64,000 nt of DNA, taken from NCBI RefSeq assembly GCF_009818105.1, contig NZ_CP046564.1, positions 3,472,001 through 3,536,000 of the forward strand, written 5' to 3'. Both the position numbers and the translations under genes were made by a program. The DNA is from Bacillus sp. N1-1. Its GTDB lineage: Bacteria; Bacillota; Bacilli; Bacillales; Guptibacillaceae. The notes beneath the pieces are model-generated. The model saw nothing but the letters and a program-made list of their open reading frames with translations, made no database searches and was not told the DNA's origin. Positions 17,307-25,512 of the stretch are shown piece by piece (the stretch's first letter is position 1; every line of letters begins with the position of its first letter).

Positions 17307-18335
17307 TCACCTCAGGTTAATGATTTGCTTTGTTTCATTTGATTCTAGTGCTGCGAGAACAACTTGTAGTGAATTCATTCCTTCTGTACCGCTTACAGGA
17401 ACTTCTTTATCAACTAAAATGCTGTCTACAAATTGATCAATAACCTTGGAACTCGATTGTCCTCCGCTATCATTCGTTTGAATGCCACCAAGTTCATATT
17501 TCACCACTTCACCTGTCTGATACTGAACAACTAGTGAATTCACCGGATCGTCTTCAAGTCTTAGGATCGCTTTCTCAGCATAGATAATCGTTGAATTATC
17601 TTCACTCGCTGTGTAAGCCCAGCTTGCAGCTAGCGTTCCAATAATACCACTCTCAGACTTTAAGATGCAGACTGCATTATCATCAACAGTCGCAAACTCC
17701 TTCGCGCTCGTTTCAACAAATGAACCAACCTCTACGATTTCTTCATTTAACAAATAGCGGATGAGATCTGTCTTATGAACGCCAAGATCTCCCATTGCTC
17801 CAATAAATGCTTTATCCTTCTCAAAGAACCAGCTCTCTTTGCCATCCACACTCCAACCTTCAGGCCCAGGATGGCCAAAAGCGGTTCGGAAGCTATAAAC
17901 TTTGCCGATTTCACCGCTGGCTAGTATCTCCCTTGTTTTGGCATGAGATGGAACGAATCGTTGATTGTGCGCAATCATTAACTTTTTTCCACTCGTGCTA
18001 GCCGTTTCGATCATCTCTTCTGCATCTGCCCGTGACGTTGCCATTGGTTTTTCGCAAAGAACATGCTTTCCTGCTTTTAATGCAGCAATAGAAATCGGAG
18101 CATGAAGGTAGTTTGGTGTACAAACGCTTACTGCATCAACCTCACTATTTTGAAGCAACTCTTCATAACTTTCATAGGACTTCGCCCCATAAAGTACGGC
18201 GGTTTCATCCGCTCTTGATTTAACAATGTCACAAACCGCAATAATTTTTATTTGTGTGTTTGCCGCGTATTCTGGTAAATGACGGTGTTTCGCAATACTC
18301 CCACATCCGATAACACCAATTTTTAATTCATTCAT
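17307..18335 (-). CDS. Gfo/Idh/MocA family oxidoreductase (second of two)
   Basis: Paralogue of 342 residues with GVIGCGSIA (8-16), LCEKPMA near residue 94 and MGDLGVHKTDL near 181, which has the catalytic Asp and His. It is clearly diverged from the neighbour at 16262, so the pair probably performs different steps rather than being a recent duplication. AGGAGG precedes the ATG. It is 24 nt downstream of the ThuA-like gene, inside the operon. Likely acts on a glucoside or keto-sugar intermediate taken up by the ABC importer; this is inferred from context. Confidence 0.88.
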   Translation of the reverse strand: MNELKIGVIGCGSIAKHRHLPEYAANTQIKIIAVCDIVKSRADETAVLYGAKSYESYEELLQNSEVDAVSVCTPNYLHAPISIAALKAGKHVLCEKPMATSRADAEEMIETASTSGKKLMIAHNQRFVPSHAKTREILASGEIGKVYSFRTAFGHPGPEGWSVDGKESWFFEKDKAFIGAMGDLGVHKTDLIRYLLNEEIVEVGSFVETSAKEFATVDDNAVCILKSESGIIGTLAASWAYTASEDNSTIIYAEKAILRLEDDPVNSLVVQYQTGEVVKYELGGIQTNDSGGQSSSKVIDQFVDSILVDKEVPVSGTEGMNSLQVVLAALESNETKQIINLR

Positions 18336-18359
18336 GGTTTCTCCTCCTCAATTCCTCTC

Positions 18360-19079
18360 TTATTTAGACGCGATGGTTTCAAGCGGTTTTGCATTTCCAT
18401 AGACAGGCTTTGGTATCGTTGTAGGCTTGGCCCAGGCAACCGCATTTTTCATTACGCGTTGAATATCTTTGTGGTAATAGGTTGGGTACGTTTCGTGCCC
18501 TGGTCTAAAATAAAAGACCTTCCCTTGACCACGCTTATATGTACAGCCGCTTCTGAAGACCTCTCCGCCTTCAAACCAGCTTACAAACACAAGCTCATCA
18601 GGTGCCGGGATATCGAAATGCTCTCCATACATTTCTTCTCGATCAAGTTCAATTTTCTCCCCAAGACCTTCTGCAATCGGATGCGTTGGATCCACAACCC
18701 ACATTCTTTCTTTCTCATCTGCTTCACGCCATTTCAAATCGCAGCCTGTTCCCATCAATTTTTTGAAAATTTTAGAAAAGTGACCGGAATGAAGCACAAT
18801 AAGGCCCATGCCATCTAGAACTCGCTGATGAACGCGATTCACGATTTCATCTGATACTTCTTCATGGGCGATGTGACCCCACCAGAGAAGAACGTCCGTG
18901 TTGTTTAGCACCTCTTCAGATAAGCCATGTTCAGGCTCGTCCAAAGTTGCCGTTTTTACTTCAAAGTCCTCTTTTAGAAATACTGCAATAGCACCGTGAA
19001 TCCCATTTGGATACACGCTTCTTACTTCTTCACTAGTTTGTTCGTGACGATTTTCATTCCATACTGTAACGTTAAGCAT
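18360..19079 (-). CDS. ThuA-like trehalose utilisation protein
   Basis: A 239-residue protein of the ThuA family (glutamine-amidotransferase-like flavodoxin fold). It starts [14 protein letters not shown], has [14 protein letters not shown] near residue 85, [12 protein letters not shown] near 113 and the C-terminal [18 protein letters not shown], all family hallmarks. In rhizobia ThuA works with the ThuB dehydrogenase on trehalose, maltitol and similar disaccharides through 3-keto intermediates. Here it sits between two permease genes and two Gfo/Idh/MocA genes, the same company. The exact reaction and substrate in this organism are unknown. Confidence 0.85.
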   Translation of the reverse strand: MLNVTVWNENRHEQTSEEVRSVYPNGIHGAIAVFLKEDFEVKTATLDEPEHGLSEEVLNNTDVLLWWGHIAHEEVSDEIVNRVHQRVLDGMGLIVLHSGHFSKIFKKLMGTGCDLKWREADEKERMWVVDPTHPIAEGLGEKIELDREEMYGEHFDIPAPDELVFVSWFEGGEVFRSGCTYKRGQGKVFYFRPGHETYPTYYHKDIQRVMKNAVAWAKPTTIPKPVYGNAKPLETIASK

Positions 19080-19100
19080 TCAAATCCACTCCTATTTTAT

Positions 19101-19928
19101 CTATTCTTTTACTGAACCTGATGTTAAACCTGATACAATTCTTCTTTGGAAAATCAGAACCATAATGACAAGCGGAACCGTTACAACAACTGTCGCTGCA
19201 GAAATCTCGCCCCATGGGATCGTATACTGTCCCTGGAAAAGGGCAATTCCGACTGGTACAGTTTTAAACTTATCTGCCGTGTTAATTGTAAGGGCGAACA
19301 AAAACTCATTCCACGCCGCAATAAATACGAGAATAGCTGTGGTGAAAATACCTGGCACGGCAAGTGGCATGATCACTTTCCAATACGTTTGCCATAAGGA
19401 AGCGCCATCAATTTTCGCAGCTTCTTCAAGATCGAACGGAATTTTGCGGAAGAACGTAACGAGAAGCCAGATCGATAATGGTAGCGTGATCGTCGTGTAC
19501 GGTATAATTAGCCCAAGATAACTATTTGTAAGACCTAAGTTCTTTAGAAAAATGTAAATTGGTGAAATCGTCGCCACTTGTGGAAACATCGAAACAGATA
19601 GCACCACACCTAGAATAATCGGTTTCCCTTTAAAATTCAGACGCGCGATGGAATACGCCGCAAATGATGCAACTAGCACGGTGTAAACGGTTGTGATTGT
19701 CGCAACAACGGTACTATTCCATAAATAGCGAGGAAACGGATAGTCTACGAAAACGGATACATAGTTTTGTAGAGTAGGGTTATTCGTAAACGGATTGAAC
19801 GCTTTTTCACCAAAGAGCTCTGTTAGCGGTTTAATCGAACTTGCAAGCATCCATAAAAACGGAAACATGACAACAAAGACAAACACAACTAGGAAAACGT
19901 AAAACATCGGTCCCGCTTTCTTATTCAT
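19101..19928 (-). CDS. Carbohydrate ABC transporter permease (MalG/ThuG type)
   Basis: Membrane permease of 275 residues with six hydrophobic segments. The EAA loop for ATPase contact is at about residues 168-190 (EEAAKIDGASLWQTYWKV). The last segment ends with RRIVSGLTSGSVKE, the ending typical of MalG-type permeases. AGGGAGGG lies upstream of the ATG. It pairs with the permease at 19965. No ATPase gene is present in the island, so a shared MsmX-like ATPase is presumably used, as is common in Bacillus. Confidence 0.9.
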   Translation of the reverse strand: MNKKAGPMFYVFLVVFVFVVMFPFLWMLASSIKPLTELFGEKAFNPFTNNPTLQNYVSVFVDYPFPRYLWNSTVVATITTVYTVLVASFAAYSIARLNFKGKPIILGVVLSVSMFPQVATISPIYIFLKNLGLTNSYLGLIIPYTTITLPLSIWLLVTFFRKIPFDLEEAAKIDGASLWQTYWKVIMPLAVPGIFTTAILVFIAAWNEFLFALTINTADKFKTVPVGIALFQGQYTIPWGEISAATVVVTVPLVIMVLIFQRRIVSGLTSGSVKE

Positions 19929-19964
19929 CTGGCTGGCCCTCCCTCTTCATGATAAAATACATTC

Positions 19965-21317
19965 TCATTTCTTTCCAGTTCCATCGTTTATTAATTCTGC
20001 ACCAAGTAATTTAATGAAGATTCCAGAGATGATGGCAACACAGATGAACACAACAACTGAAATCGCTGAACCTTCACCGAAATTCGTTTGCGTAAACATC
20101 AACGTATAAGCAAGCATTGAGATCGTTTCGGTTGAGTTCGCTGGACCTCCACCAGTTAATACGTAAATTAAATCAAACACACGGAACGCATCTAGCGTTC
20201 GGAATAAGAGTGCAACGAGAAGACTTGTTTTCAAAAGTGGTAAGGTAATTGTTACGAACTGCTTCCACTTATTCGCTCCATCAATCGATGCCGCTTCATA
20301 AAGAGAAGACGGGATCGTTTGCAGTCCTGCTAGTAATAGCAATGCCATATAAGGTGTCGTTTTCCATACATCGGCAAAAATAACAGAGAACATGGCACCA
20401 GTATCAGTTGTAAGAAGCATGGCCATGCGATCAATTAAACCAACATCTTCAAACAGCTTTGCTACAATACCGTTTTGACCATCATAAAGGAACTTCCACA
20501 TCAGGGCCGCAACAGCTGTTGGGATCGCCCATGGGATTAGAATACTTGCTCGAATCAACCCTCGGCCTAAGAAAGCTTTGTTAATAAGGAGGGCAATCGC
20601 TAGACCTAGAATGAGTTCAGCTAGAACAGAAATAAATGTAAATACACTCGTGTTCCAAAGAGATTTCCACATCCGCTGATCAGTTAAATTTTCTTTGTAG
20701 TGTTCAAATCCAATAAAGTTCGGTTCAACAACAATTTCAGTTAGTGCGGATGATAAACCAACAATTTTATCGCCTTTTTCCAAACTTCCATTTTCATTGA
20801 TCGTCATTAAATCATTATTGATCGCTTTAACGGAAGAGGTAAAATCCTCTGCTACGCTTTCATCAATTTCAACGTACTTCATATCGTCAGGAATATTTTC
20901 AAACTTGTCTAGCTTTTCATTAATCACATCATAATTTTCTGCTGCTTGAGGGTTTTCTTTAATACTGGCATCGAGATTTTCTAATGTTGTTTTCATCTCG
21001 GTCAGCTCTTCACTTGAATTCCCATTATCAATTTCAGAGTTAATTGCGCCAACTAGAAATGGATAGTTTTGCAAGTAGCGGTCTAGATCAATTTGATAAT
21101 CGAGATGAACTTCTGATTTCGTTGGTTCATTAAGACGAAGGTCGAAAAGACTAAAATAAAATGACTGGAAAACTGGCCAAATAGAAATTGCTAGAATTAG
21201 GATCAGTGCTGGGGCAAGAAGTAAATAACCGACAACCGCATCGTTGTTTTTCTTTTTCTTCTTTTTGGGTTGTTTATCCACTTTAATAGGCTCTTTTGGA
21301 TCGATATCTGTTTGCAT
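19965..21317 (-). CDS. Carbohydrate ABC transporter permease (MalF/ThuF type) with large extracytoplasmic insert
   Basis: Permease of 450 residues, about 150 longer than usual ThuF-like permeases. After a Lys-rich N-terminus and the first membrane segment (about 28-52), an insert of about 160 residues (about 60-220) rich in Glu, Asp and Asn replaces the short first loop. The conserved FxGFEHYKENL motif that usually follows the first helix comes only after it. It resembles in position the large periplasmic loop of E. coli MalF. The EAA motif (EAASIDGANKWKQF) is near residue 348. GAGAGGAGCG precedes the ATG. Second permease gene of the operon, 155 nt after the binding-protein gene. Confidence 0.88.
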   Translation of the reverse strand: MQTDIDPKEPIKVDKQPKKKKKKNNDAVVGYLLLAPALILILAISIWPVFQSFYFSLFDLRLNEPTKSEVHLDYQIDLDRYLQNYPFLVGAINSEIDNGNSSEELTEMKTTLENLDASIKENPQAAENYDVINEKLDKFENIPDDMKYVEIDESVAEDFTSSVKAINNDLMTINENGSLEKGDKIVGLSSALTEIVVEPNFIGFEHYKENLTDQRMWKSLWNTSVFTFISVLAELILGLAIALLINKAFLGRGLIRASILIPWAIPTAVAALMWKFLYDGQNGIVAKLFEDVGLIDRMAMLLTTDTGAMFSVIFADVWKTTPYMALLLLAGLQTIPSSLYEAASIDGANKWKQFVTITLPLLKTSLLVALLFRTLDAFRVFDLIYVLTGGGPANSTETISMLAYTLMFTQTNFGEGSAISVVVFICVAIISGIFIKLLGAELINDGTGKK

Positions 21318-21435
21318 ACCAACGCTCCTCTCTTTAAGAAAAAGGTGTCTTATTGTTCCGTTACATTGCTAGACACCGCTTTTGATACTTCAAATTTTCT
21401 TATAGCCCTTTTTTCCAAAAAATATGTAGGAAAGA

Positions 21436-21462
21436 CATTAGCCTTCTTGTGGAAGGCTAATG
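21436..21462 (-). terminator. Hairpin between binding-protein and permease genes
   Basis: A perfect 11-bp stem CATTAGCCTTC / GAAGGCTAATG with a 5-nt loop. The trailing T run is weak (TCTTTCC), so partial termination or mRNA protection is more likely than complete stop. Such hairpins commonly raise binding-protein levels over permeases. Confidence 0.65.
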
Positions 21463-21472
21463 AACTTTTCTA

Positions 21473-22789
21473 TTATTTTTCTAGCTTTTCATTCATTTCT
21501 TTTTCCATCGCAGCTGCTGCTTCTTCAGGAGTTTCTTCTCCTGCAATTGCTTTAGAAATGTGGATTTGAATGATTTCAGAGATTTCAGGGTAGTTTGGAG
21601 CTACAGGACGGGAAACAGCTGCTTCAAGTGCTGTTTGGAATCCTTCTTCCCCAAAGAATGGGTTCGCTTCGATAATTTCTTCATCTTCAAAAAGAGCCGG
21701 TAGCGTTGGAGCATGAGAGCCTTCAATCGCATCGATCTTCTGTCCTTCTTCACCAGTCATAAACTTCAAGAACTCCCAAGCTTCTTGAGGATGTTCAGTG
21801 AAATTATTGATGGCTGCCATCCAACCGCCAAGCGCTGATGCTGATCCTGCATCACCTTCAGGAAGTGGAGCGACTTCAACATTCCCTACAATTTTAGACT
21901 GCTCTTCATCATTTGCTAGAGAGTACTGGTATGGCCAGTTACGAATAAACGGAGACTGTCCTTCAATAAATGCTGTGTGAGATTCTACTTCAGTGAACGT
22001 ATTGATGTTACCCGGAACGAAATCAGAGTTTGCGATTTCAACCATCTTGGAAATACCTTTAATCGCTTCAGGACTATTGATGACAACTTCTCCATTCTCA
22101 TCAATAAATGCCCCACCGTAAGAACCGACAAATTCAACTGCGTTTGTCACAAGACCTTCATACTGCTTCGCTTGCATTAAGTAACCAAACTTCGTGCCAT
22201 CTTGACCTTTGAGCTCAGAAGCTTGTGTCATTAAGTCATCCCACGTTTTCGGAGCTTCAGAAACCATGTCAGAGCGGTAGAAAAGCATTCCAGTATCAAT
22301 GAATTTCGGCATTGCCCACTGCTTTCCATTAAATGTTGCTGCCGTTACCGGTCCCTGGTTATAGTCATCCATGTTAATGCCGTCTTTTTCAATAAAACGG
22401 TCTAGAGGAAGAACATACCCTGCTTGAGCAAATTCTGCAGGCCAGATAACATCGATATCAAACACATCGATCTCAGATGATTCAGCGTTCAACATTGTCA
22501 CATATGCATCATGCTGTGCTCCCGTATCTGTTGGCATTTCGCGGAATTCAATTTCAATATTCGGGTTTTGCTTTTCGAATTCCTCAACCATTACATCGGT
22601 TGCACCTGTTGCATCTTTACCACGAGCATAAACGAGCGTAACTTTTTCTCCATCACCTGAACTCGCATTTTCATCACCTGAATTGTTGCTAGTATTACTT
22701 GAAGAATTATTTGAAGAACTACATGCTGAAAGAACAATGATAAGGGCCAAAACGATAAAAAGTAGTTTACTATTCTTCAATATTCGCAT
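21473..22789 (-). CDS. Sugar ABC transporter substrate-binding lipoprotein
   Basis: Family-1 extracellular solute-binding protein of 438 residues. The signal peptide ends in a lipobox (VLSAC, Cys23), followed by a Ser/Asn-rich linker. The binding domain shows VTLVYARGKDATGATDVM at its start and the family segment PLPEGDAGSASALGGWMAAI near residue 310. It delivers a mono- or oligosaccharide to the two permeases encoded downstream. Upstream of its ATG are two palindromic LacI-type operators and a cre site, so this promoter drives the importer-catabolic operon and is both induced by substrate and subject to catabolite repression (inferred). Confidence 0.92.
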   Translation of the reverse strand: MRILKNSKLLFIVLALIIVLSACSSSNNSSSNTSNNSGDENASSGDGEKVTLVYARGKDATGATDVMVEEFEKQNPNIEIEFREMPTDTGAQHDAYVTMLNAESSEIDVFDIDVIWPAEFAQAGYVLPLDRFIEKDGINMDDYNQGPVTAATFNGKQWAMPKFIDTGMLFYRSDMVSEAPKTWDDLMTQASELKGQDGTKFGYLMQAKQYEGLVTNAVEFVGSYGGAFIDENGEVVINSPEAIKGISKMVEIANSDFVPGNINTFTEVESHTAFIEGQSPFIRNWPYQYSLANDEEQSKIVGNVEVAPLPEGDAGSASALGGWMAAINNFTEHPQEAWEFLKFMTGEEGQKIDAIEGSHAPTLPALFEDEEIIEANPFFGEEGFQTALEAAVSRPVAPNYPEISEIIQIHISKAIAGEETPEEAAAAMEKEMNEKLEK

Positions 22790-22814
22790 AATACGAAATC
22801 CCCCTTAAGTTTTG

Positions 22815-22830
22815 TTGAAATCGATATCAA
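22815..22830. promoter_or_regulatory. LacI-type operator 1 upstream of the binding-protein gene
   Basis: The near-palindrome TTGAAATCGATATCAA has the central CG typical of LacI/GalR operators. It is one base away from the perfect site at 22834. Confidence 0.7.
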
Positions 22831-22833
22831 TTT

Positions 22834-22849
22834 TTGAAATCGATTTCAA
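22834..22849. promoter_or_regulatory. LacI-type operator 2 upstream of the binding-protein gene
   Basis: A perfect 16-bp palindrome TTGAAATCGATTTCAA with central CG. The same core TGAAATCGATT recurs at 23913-23940 upstream of the regulator gene, which ties both promoters to the LacI protein encoded here. Confidence 0.75.
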
Positions 22850-22855
22850 AATTAA

Positions 22856-22870
22856 AGATAACGCTTACAA
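22856..22870 (-). promoter_or_regulatory. cre site (CcpA) upstream of the sugar operon
   Basis: On the minus strand TTGTAAGCGTTATCT fits the cre consensus WTGNAANCGNWNNCW at every fixed position. It lies 66 nt upstream of the binding-protein start, just before the LacI operators. Confidence 0.65.
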
Positions 22871-22880
22871 AAATCGTAAG

Positions 22881-23870
22881 TTAAGTCGACTTTCGAATAA
22901 TAAGCGATAATGGCAGCTCCATTACACTTTGTCTGACACGTTCACGCTTTCCTTTTAAACAATCAATAAAAATGGTCATAGCACGACTACCAATTTCGGC
23001 ACCTGGTTGATAAATTGTCGTTAGCTCTGGTTCAATCATACTTGCAATCGGCTGATCATCAAATCCGAGAATCGCCATATCTCCCGGAACATCTAGCCCA
23101 TTTCGCTTCGCTTCCTTCACCATTGCAGCTGCTACTTCGTCTCCACCAGTAAAAATGGCCGTTGGTCGTTCTGCTAACGTTAGAATTTTGTTAAATGTTT
23201 TTACACCGTCTTCCATAGTATATGTATCATGGAAGATCCATTCTGATTTCACTTCAAGACCAGCTTCATCCACTGCTTGAAAGAATCCTTTGCGGCGATC
23301 ATTGGATAGTCCACTTGTTGATCCCATGCAGTAAGCGAGTCGCTGATGCCCTCGTTCAATCAGATGCTTTGTCCCTAAATAACTCCCCTGAACTTGATTC
23401 AATCGAACCATTGGTACTGTCGCATCGTGATGATACTCATTGCATAGAATAATCGGTCCATGATCGGTATATGGCTGAATTTGCTCCCAATCATTTTCTA
23501 TTGAAGTGAAGATCACACCATCAACCTGCTTCGTTTGCAAGAGATTGAGGAATTCAAGTTCCTTCTTCTTACTTGATTTTGTTTGACAAATAATAAGCTG
23601 AAAGCCATTTTCCTCAGCAACTTTCTCAATGCCATCTAATATCAAAGTGAAGAAGGGATTGGTTAACCTTGGGATCAAAACCGCTACAAGATTTGTTCTA
23701 CGATTGCGCAGATTTCGAGCAGACGTGTTTGGAAAATACCCGAGTTCCTTCATCGCCTCATGAACTAATTGACGCTTGTCTTTCGATACGTGCGGATAAT
23801 CATTAATGACACGTGATACAGTCGCTCGTGATAATCCGGTATAGTCTGCGACGTCAGCAATTGTTGCCAT
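22881..23870 (-). CDS. LacI family transcriptional regulator of the sugar island
   Basis: Repressor of 329 residues. The N-terminal helix-turn-helix (TIADVADYTGLSRATVSRVI, residues 3-22) with the hinge helix (NTSARNLRNRRTNLVAVLIP) leads into a periplasmic-binding-protein-like effector domain. The start is ATG 23870: it begins exactly at the HTH and has AGGAGG; upstream in-frame Met codons overlap the operator. A 28-bp palindrome 43 nt upstream (23913-23940) suggests autoregulation. It lies between an isomerase gene and the importer genes it probably controls; its effector is presumably the imported sugar or an intermediate. Confidence 0.92.
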   Translation of the reverse strand: MATIADVADYTGLSRATVSRVINDYPHVSKDKRQLVHEAMKELGYFPNTSARNLRNRRTNLVAVLIPRLTNPFFTLILDGIEKVAEENGFQLIICQTKSSKKKELEFLNLLQTKQVDGVIFTSIENDWEQIQPYTDHGPIILCNEYHHDATVPMVRLNQVQGSYLGTKHLIERGHQRLAYCMGSTSGLSNDRRKGFFQAVDEAGLEVKSEWIFHDTYTMEDGVKTFNKILTLAERPTAIFTGGDEVAAAMVKEAKRNGLDVPGDMAILGFDDQPIASMIEPELTTIYQPGAEIGSRAMTIFIDCLKGKRERVRQSVMELPLSLIIRKST

Positions 23871-23912
23871 GTTACATCCTCCTCTGAAAGTACAAAAGAC
23901 CCTCCCTTCTTT

Positions 23913-23940
23913 TGTAATCGATTTCATGAAATCGATTACA
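23913..23940. promoter_or_regulatory. Tandem LacI operator upstream of the regulator gene
   Basis: A perfect 28-bp palindrome made of two adjoining 14-bp sites, TGTAATCGATTTCA and its mirror TGAAATCGATTACA. Each half shares the ATCGAT core of the operators at 22815 and 22834. Confidence 0.75.
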
Positions 23941-23999
23941 AACATCATAACGCAAGTTCACAGAATGTTCAACGTTATTTTCAAAATATTATAACGCTT

Positions 24000-24752
24000 T
24001 TATTTTTTTAGCTGAATTTCACGTAAATATTTGTAACTCTGCGTCACACTTTCAATCGGATCGAAGTCACAGTCATCTTGTTCAACAACCCACCACTGCA
24101 CACCGCAAGCGTGTCCCTGCTCGATCACTTCTTCAATAGCGATGTTTCCTGTTCCAAGGATAACCGTTGCTTCTCTTTCATCATCTGATCGGTCCTTCAA
24201 ATGGATGACTGGTGATCTTCCTGCAAATTTTTGCATCCATTCAACAGGGTCATGCCCAACTTGATTGAGCCAGTAAATATCAAATTCAGCCTGAATGGCA
24301 TCATGTGCATCTAAAATGCGATATAGATCGCTACCTTCAATACTACGACCAAGTTCAAAATCATGATGATGATAAGCGATTTCCATTCCCTGTTTACTAC
24401 AAACGAGCGATGCATATTTCATGATCTCTGCTACTTTCTTATAGTCTTCAGCGCTTCTTCTTTCAGGAGGTAACCATGGACAAACAATTCGGGTATTCCC
24501 TAACACTTTTTGTTCCTCAATCACCGCTTCTAACTCATTTTCAATTCGTTCAATTGGCACATGATGTGCGATGACAGACAGACCAAGCTCATCTAACTTG
24601 CTCTTCACTTCTTGCGGTTTATGACCATGAAGTCCAGCAAGCTCAACACCTTCATAACCGATGGCTTCTACTCTTACTAACGTTTCAAAAAAATCTTTTT
24701 CACATTCGTTTCGCAGCGTGTACAGTTGTAATCCTACGCCAATTTCAATCAT
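24000..24752 (-). CDS. Sugar phosphate isomerase/epimerase family TIM-barrel protein (short form)
   Basis: AP_endonuc_2-type TIM barrel of 250 residues. Family residues are visible: QLYTLRNECEKD at the N-terminus, the YHHHDFELG metal region near residue 130, EFDIYWLNQVGHDP near 165, HLKDR near 190 and VVEQDDCD near the end. It belongs to the sugar island: next gene is the LacI regulator. The ATG at 24752 follows AAGGAG; an upstream GTG overlaps that ribosome site. Together with the barrel at 15272 it could carry out the elimination/hydration pair of a glycoside-cleaving pathway, or sugar isomerisation; context-based inference. Confidence 0.87.
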   Translation of the reverse strand: MIEIGVGLQLYTLRNECEKDFFETLVRVEAIGYEGVELAGLHGHKPQEVKSKLDELGLSVIAHHVPIERIENELEAVIEEQKVLGNTRIVCPWLPPERRSAEDYKKVAEIMKYASLVCSKQGMEIAYHHHDFELGRSIEGSDLYRILDAHDAIQAEFDIYWLNQVGHDPVEWMQKFAGRSPVIHLKDRSDDEREATVILGTGNIAIEEVIEQGHACGVQWWVVEQDDCDFDPIESVTQSYKYLREIQLKK

Positions 24753-24920
24753 TTGTGACACTCCTTTTTGTATAAAGAATAAATCAGAAGTTTAACCCCA
24801 TCGTTATGATATAAAAACAATTGGTTCACTTTCTCCTTCTGAGATGAAACTTCTCCACCATTCACTAATTTTCGATAAAACGACGGAAAACCCTTTTTTG
24901 TGACAAAAAAACAATTTCTT

Positions 24921-25070
24921 TTATCTTTCTTGAAAATTCAAGTGCTCCTTCAGTTCTTGATCGAGTAAATGCAAGGCGGTTCGTGATCCATATGTACCGT
25001 GACTCACATCATTTTCGTCTCGTTTCCTTTCCTTTAGTGGTAAAAAAGATAACATTTTAGCTGTTTTCAT
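24921..25070 (-). CDS. Putative 49-residue protein, unknown
   Basis: Short frame, found by reading the gap between the sugar island and yutM. It reads MKTAKMLSFLPLKERKRD..., then HGTYGSRTALHLLDQELKEHL. It has an ATG, an AGGGA ribosome site 8 nt upstream, and an amphipathic, highly charged helix-like C-terminus with no stop-rich or repetitive character. No similar protein comes to mind. The terminator of yutM lies between it and yutM, so it would need its own promoter. Coding potential is plausible but unproven. Confidence 0.4.
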   Translation of the reverse strand: MKTAKMLSFLPLKERKRDENDVSHGTYGSRTALHLLDQELKEHLNFQER

Positions 25071-25098
25071 AGAGAGATTCCCTAAAACATATCATAAA

Positions 25099-25144
25099 AA
25101 AACTTCTCTATTCGTTCTATAAAAATAGAACAATAGAGAAGTTT
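25099..25144 (-). terminator. Long hairpin terminator of yutM
   Basis: The arms AAACTTCTCTATT and complement, plus an inner GTTCTAT/ATAGAAC stem, make a 46-nt hairpin with 20 paired positions per side. T-rich end on the minus strand. Confidence 0.85.
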
Positions 25145-25155
25145 CAATTTCATGC

Positions 25156-25512
25156 TTAACAATTCTCCGGCGAACCAGCATTCGTCGCTGTTTTAAACGA
25201 AGAACCACAGCCGCATGATGCGATCGCGTTCGGGTTGTCGATTGTGAACCCGCCGCCCATCATGTTTTGTTTATAATCAATCTTCACACCATCTAAAACT
25301 GGTGCGCTTTCGTTGTCCATAATAATCGTGACGCCATGCTGAGGATCTAGCGCTTGATCATCGGCTTTCATTTCAGTATCAAAACCCATACCGTAACTTA
25401 AACCAGTACAGCCGCCACCTTTTACGCCGACACGCAAGTAAAGGTTGTCACCTTCTTCTTGCTTCATCATTTCTTTTACCTGTGCTGCTGCAGCTTCAGA
25501 TAAATGGATCAT
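25156..25512 (-). CDS. yutM: HesB/IscA family Fe-S carrier YutM
   Basis: A-type iron-sulfur carrier of 118 residues. The three conserved cysteines are visible: Cys in GGCTGLSYG and the pair in SCGCGSSF near the C-terminus. Such proteins receive clusters from the SufBCD scaffold and pass them to target enzymes. The start ATG 25512 (MIHLSEAAA) has GGAGGG upstream; an earlier GTG is not supported. The Suf machinery is at 46.9-52.2 kb, Nfu at 31124 and lipoyl synthase (a client) at 36380. Unusual extra C-terminal tail (TATNAGSPENC) contains one more cysteine. Confidence 0.92.
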   Translation of the reverse strand: MIHLSEAAAAQVKEMMKQEEGDNLYLRVGVKGGGCTGLSYGMGFDTEMKADDQALDPQHGVTIIMDNESAPVLDGVKIDYKQNMMGGGFTIDNPNAIASCGCGSSFKTATNAGSPENC

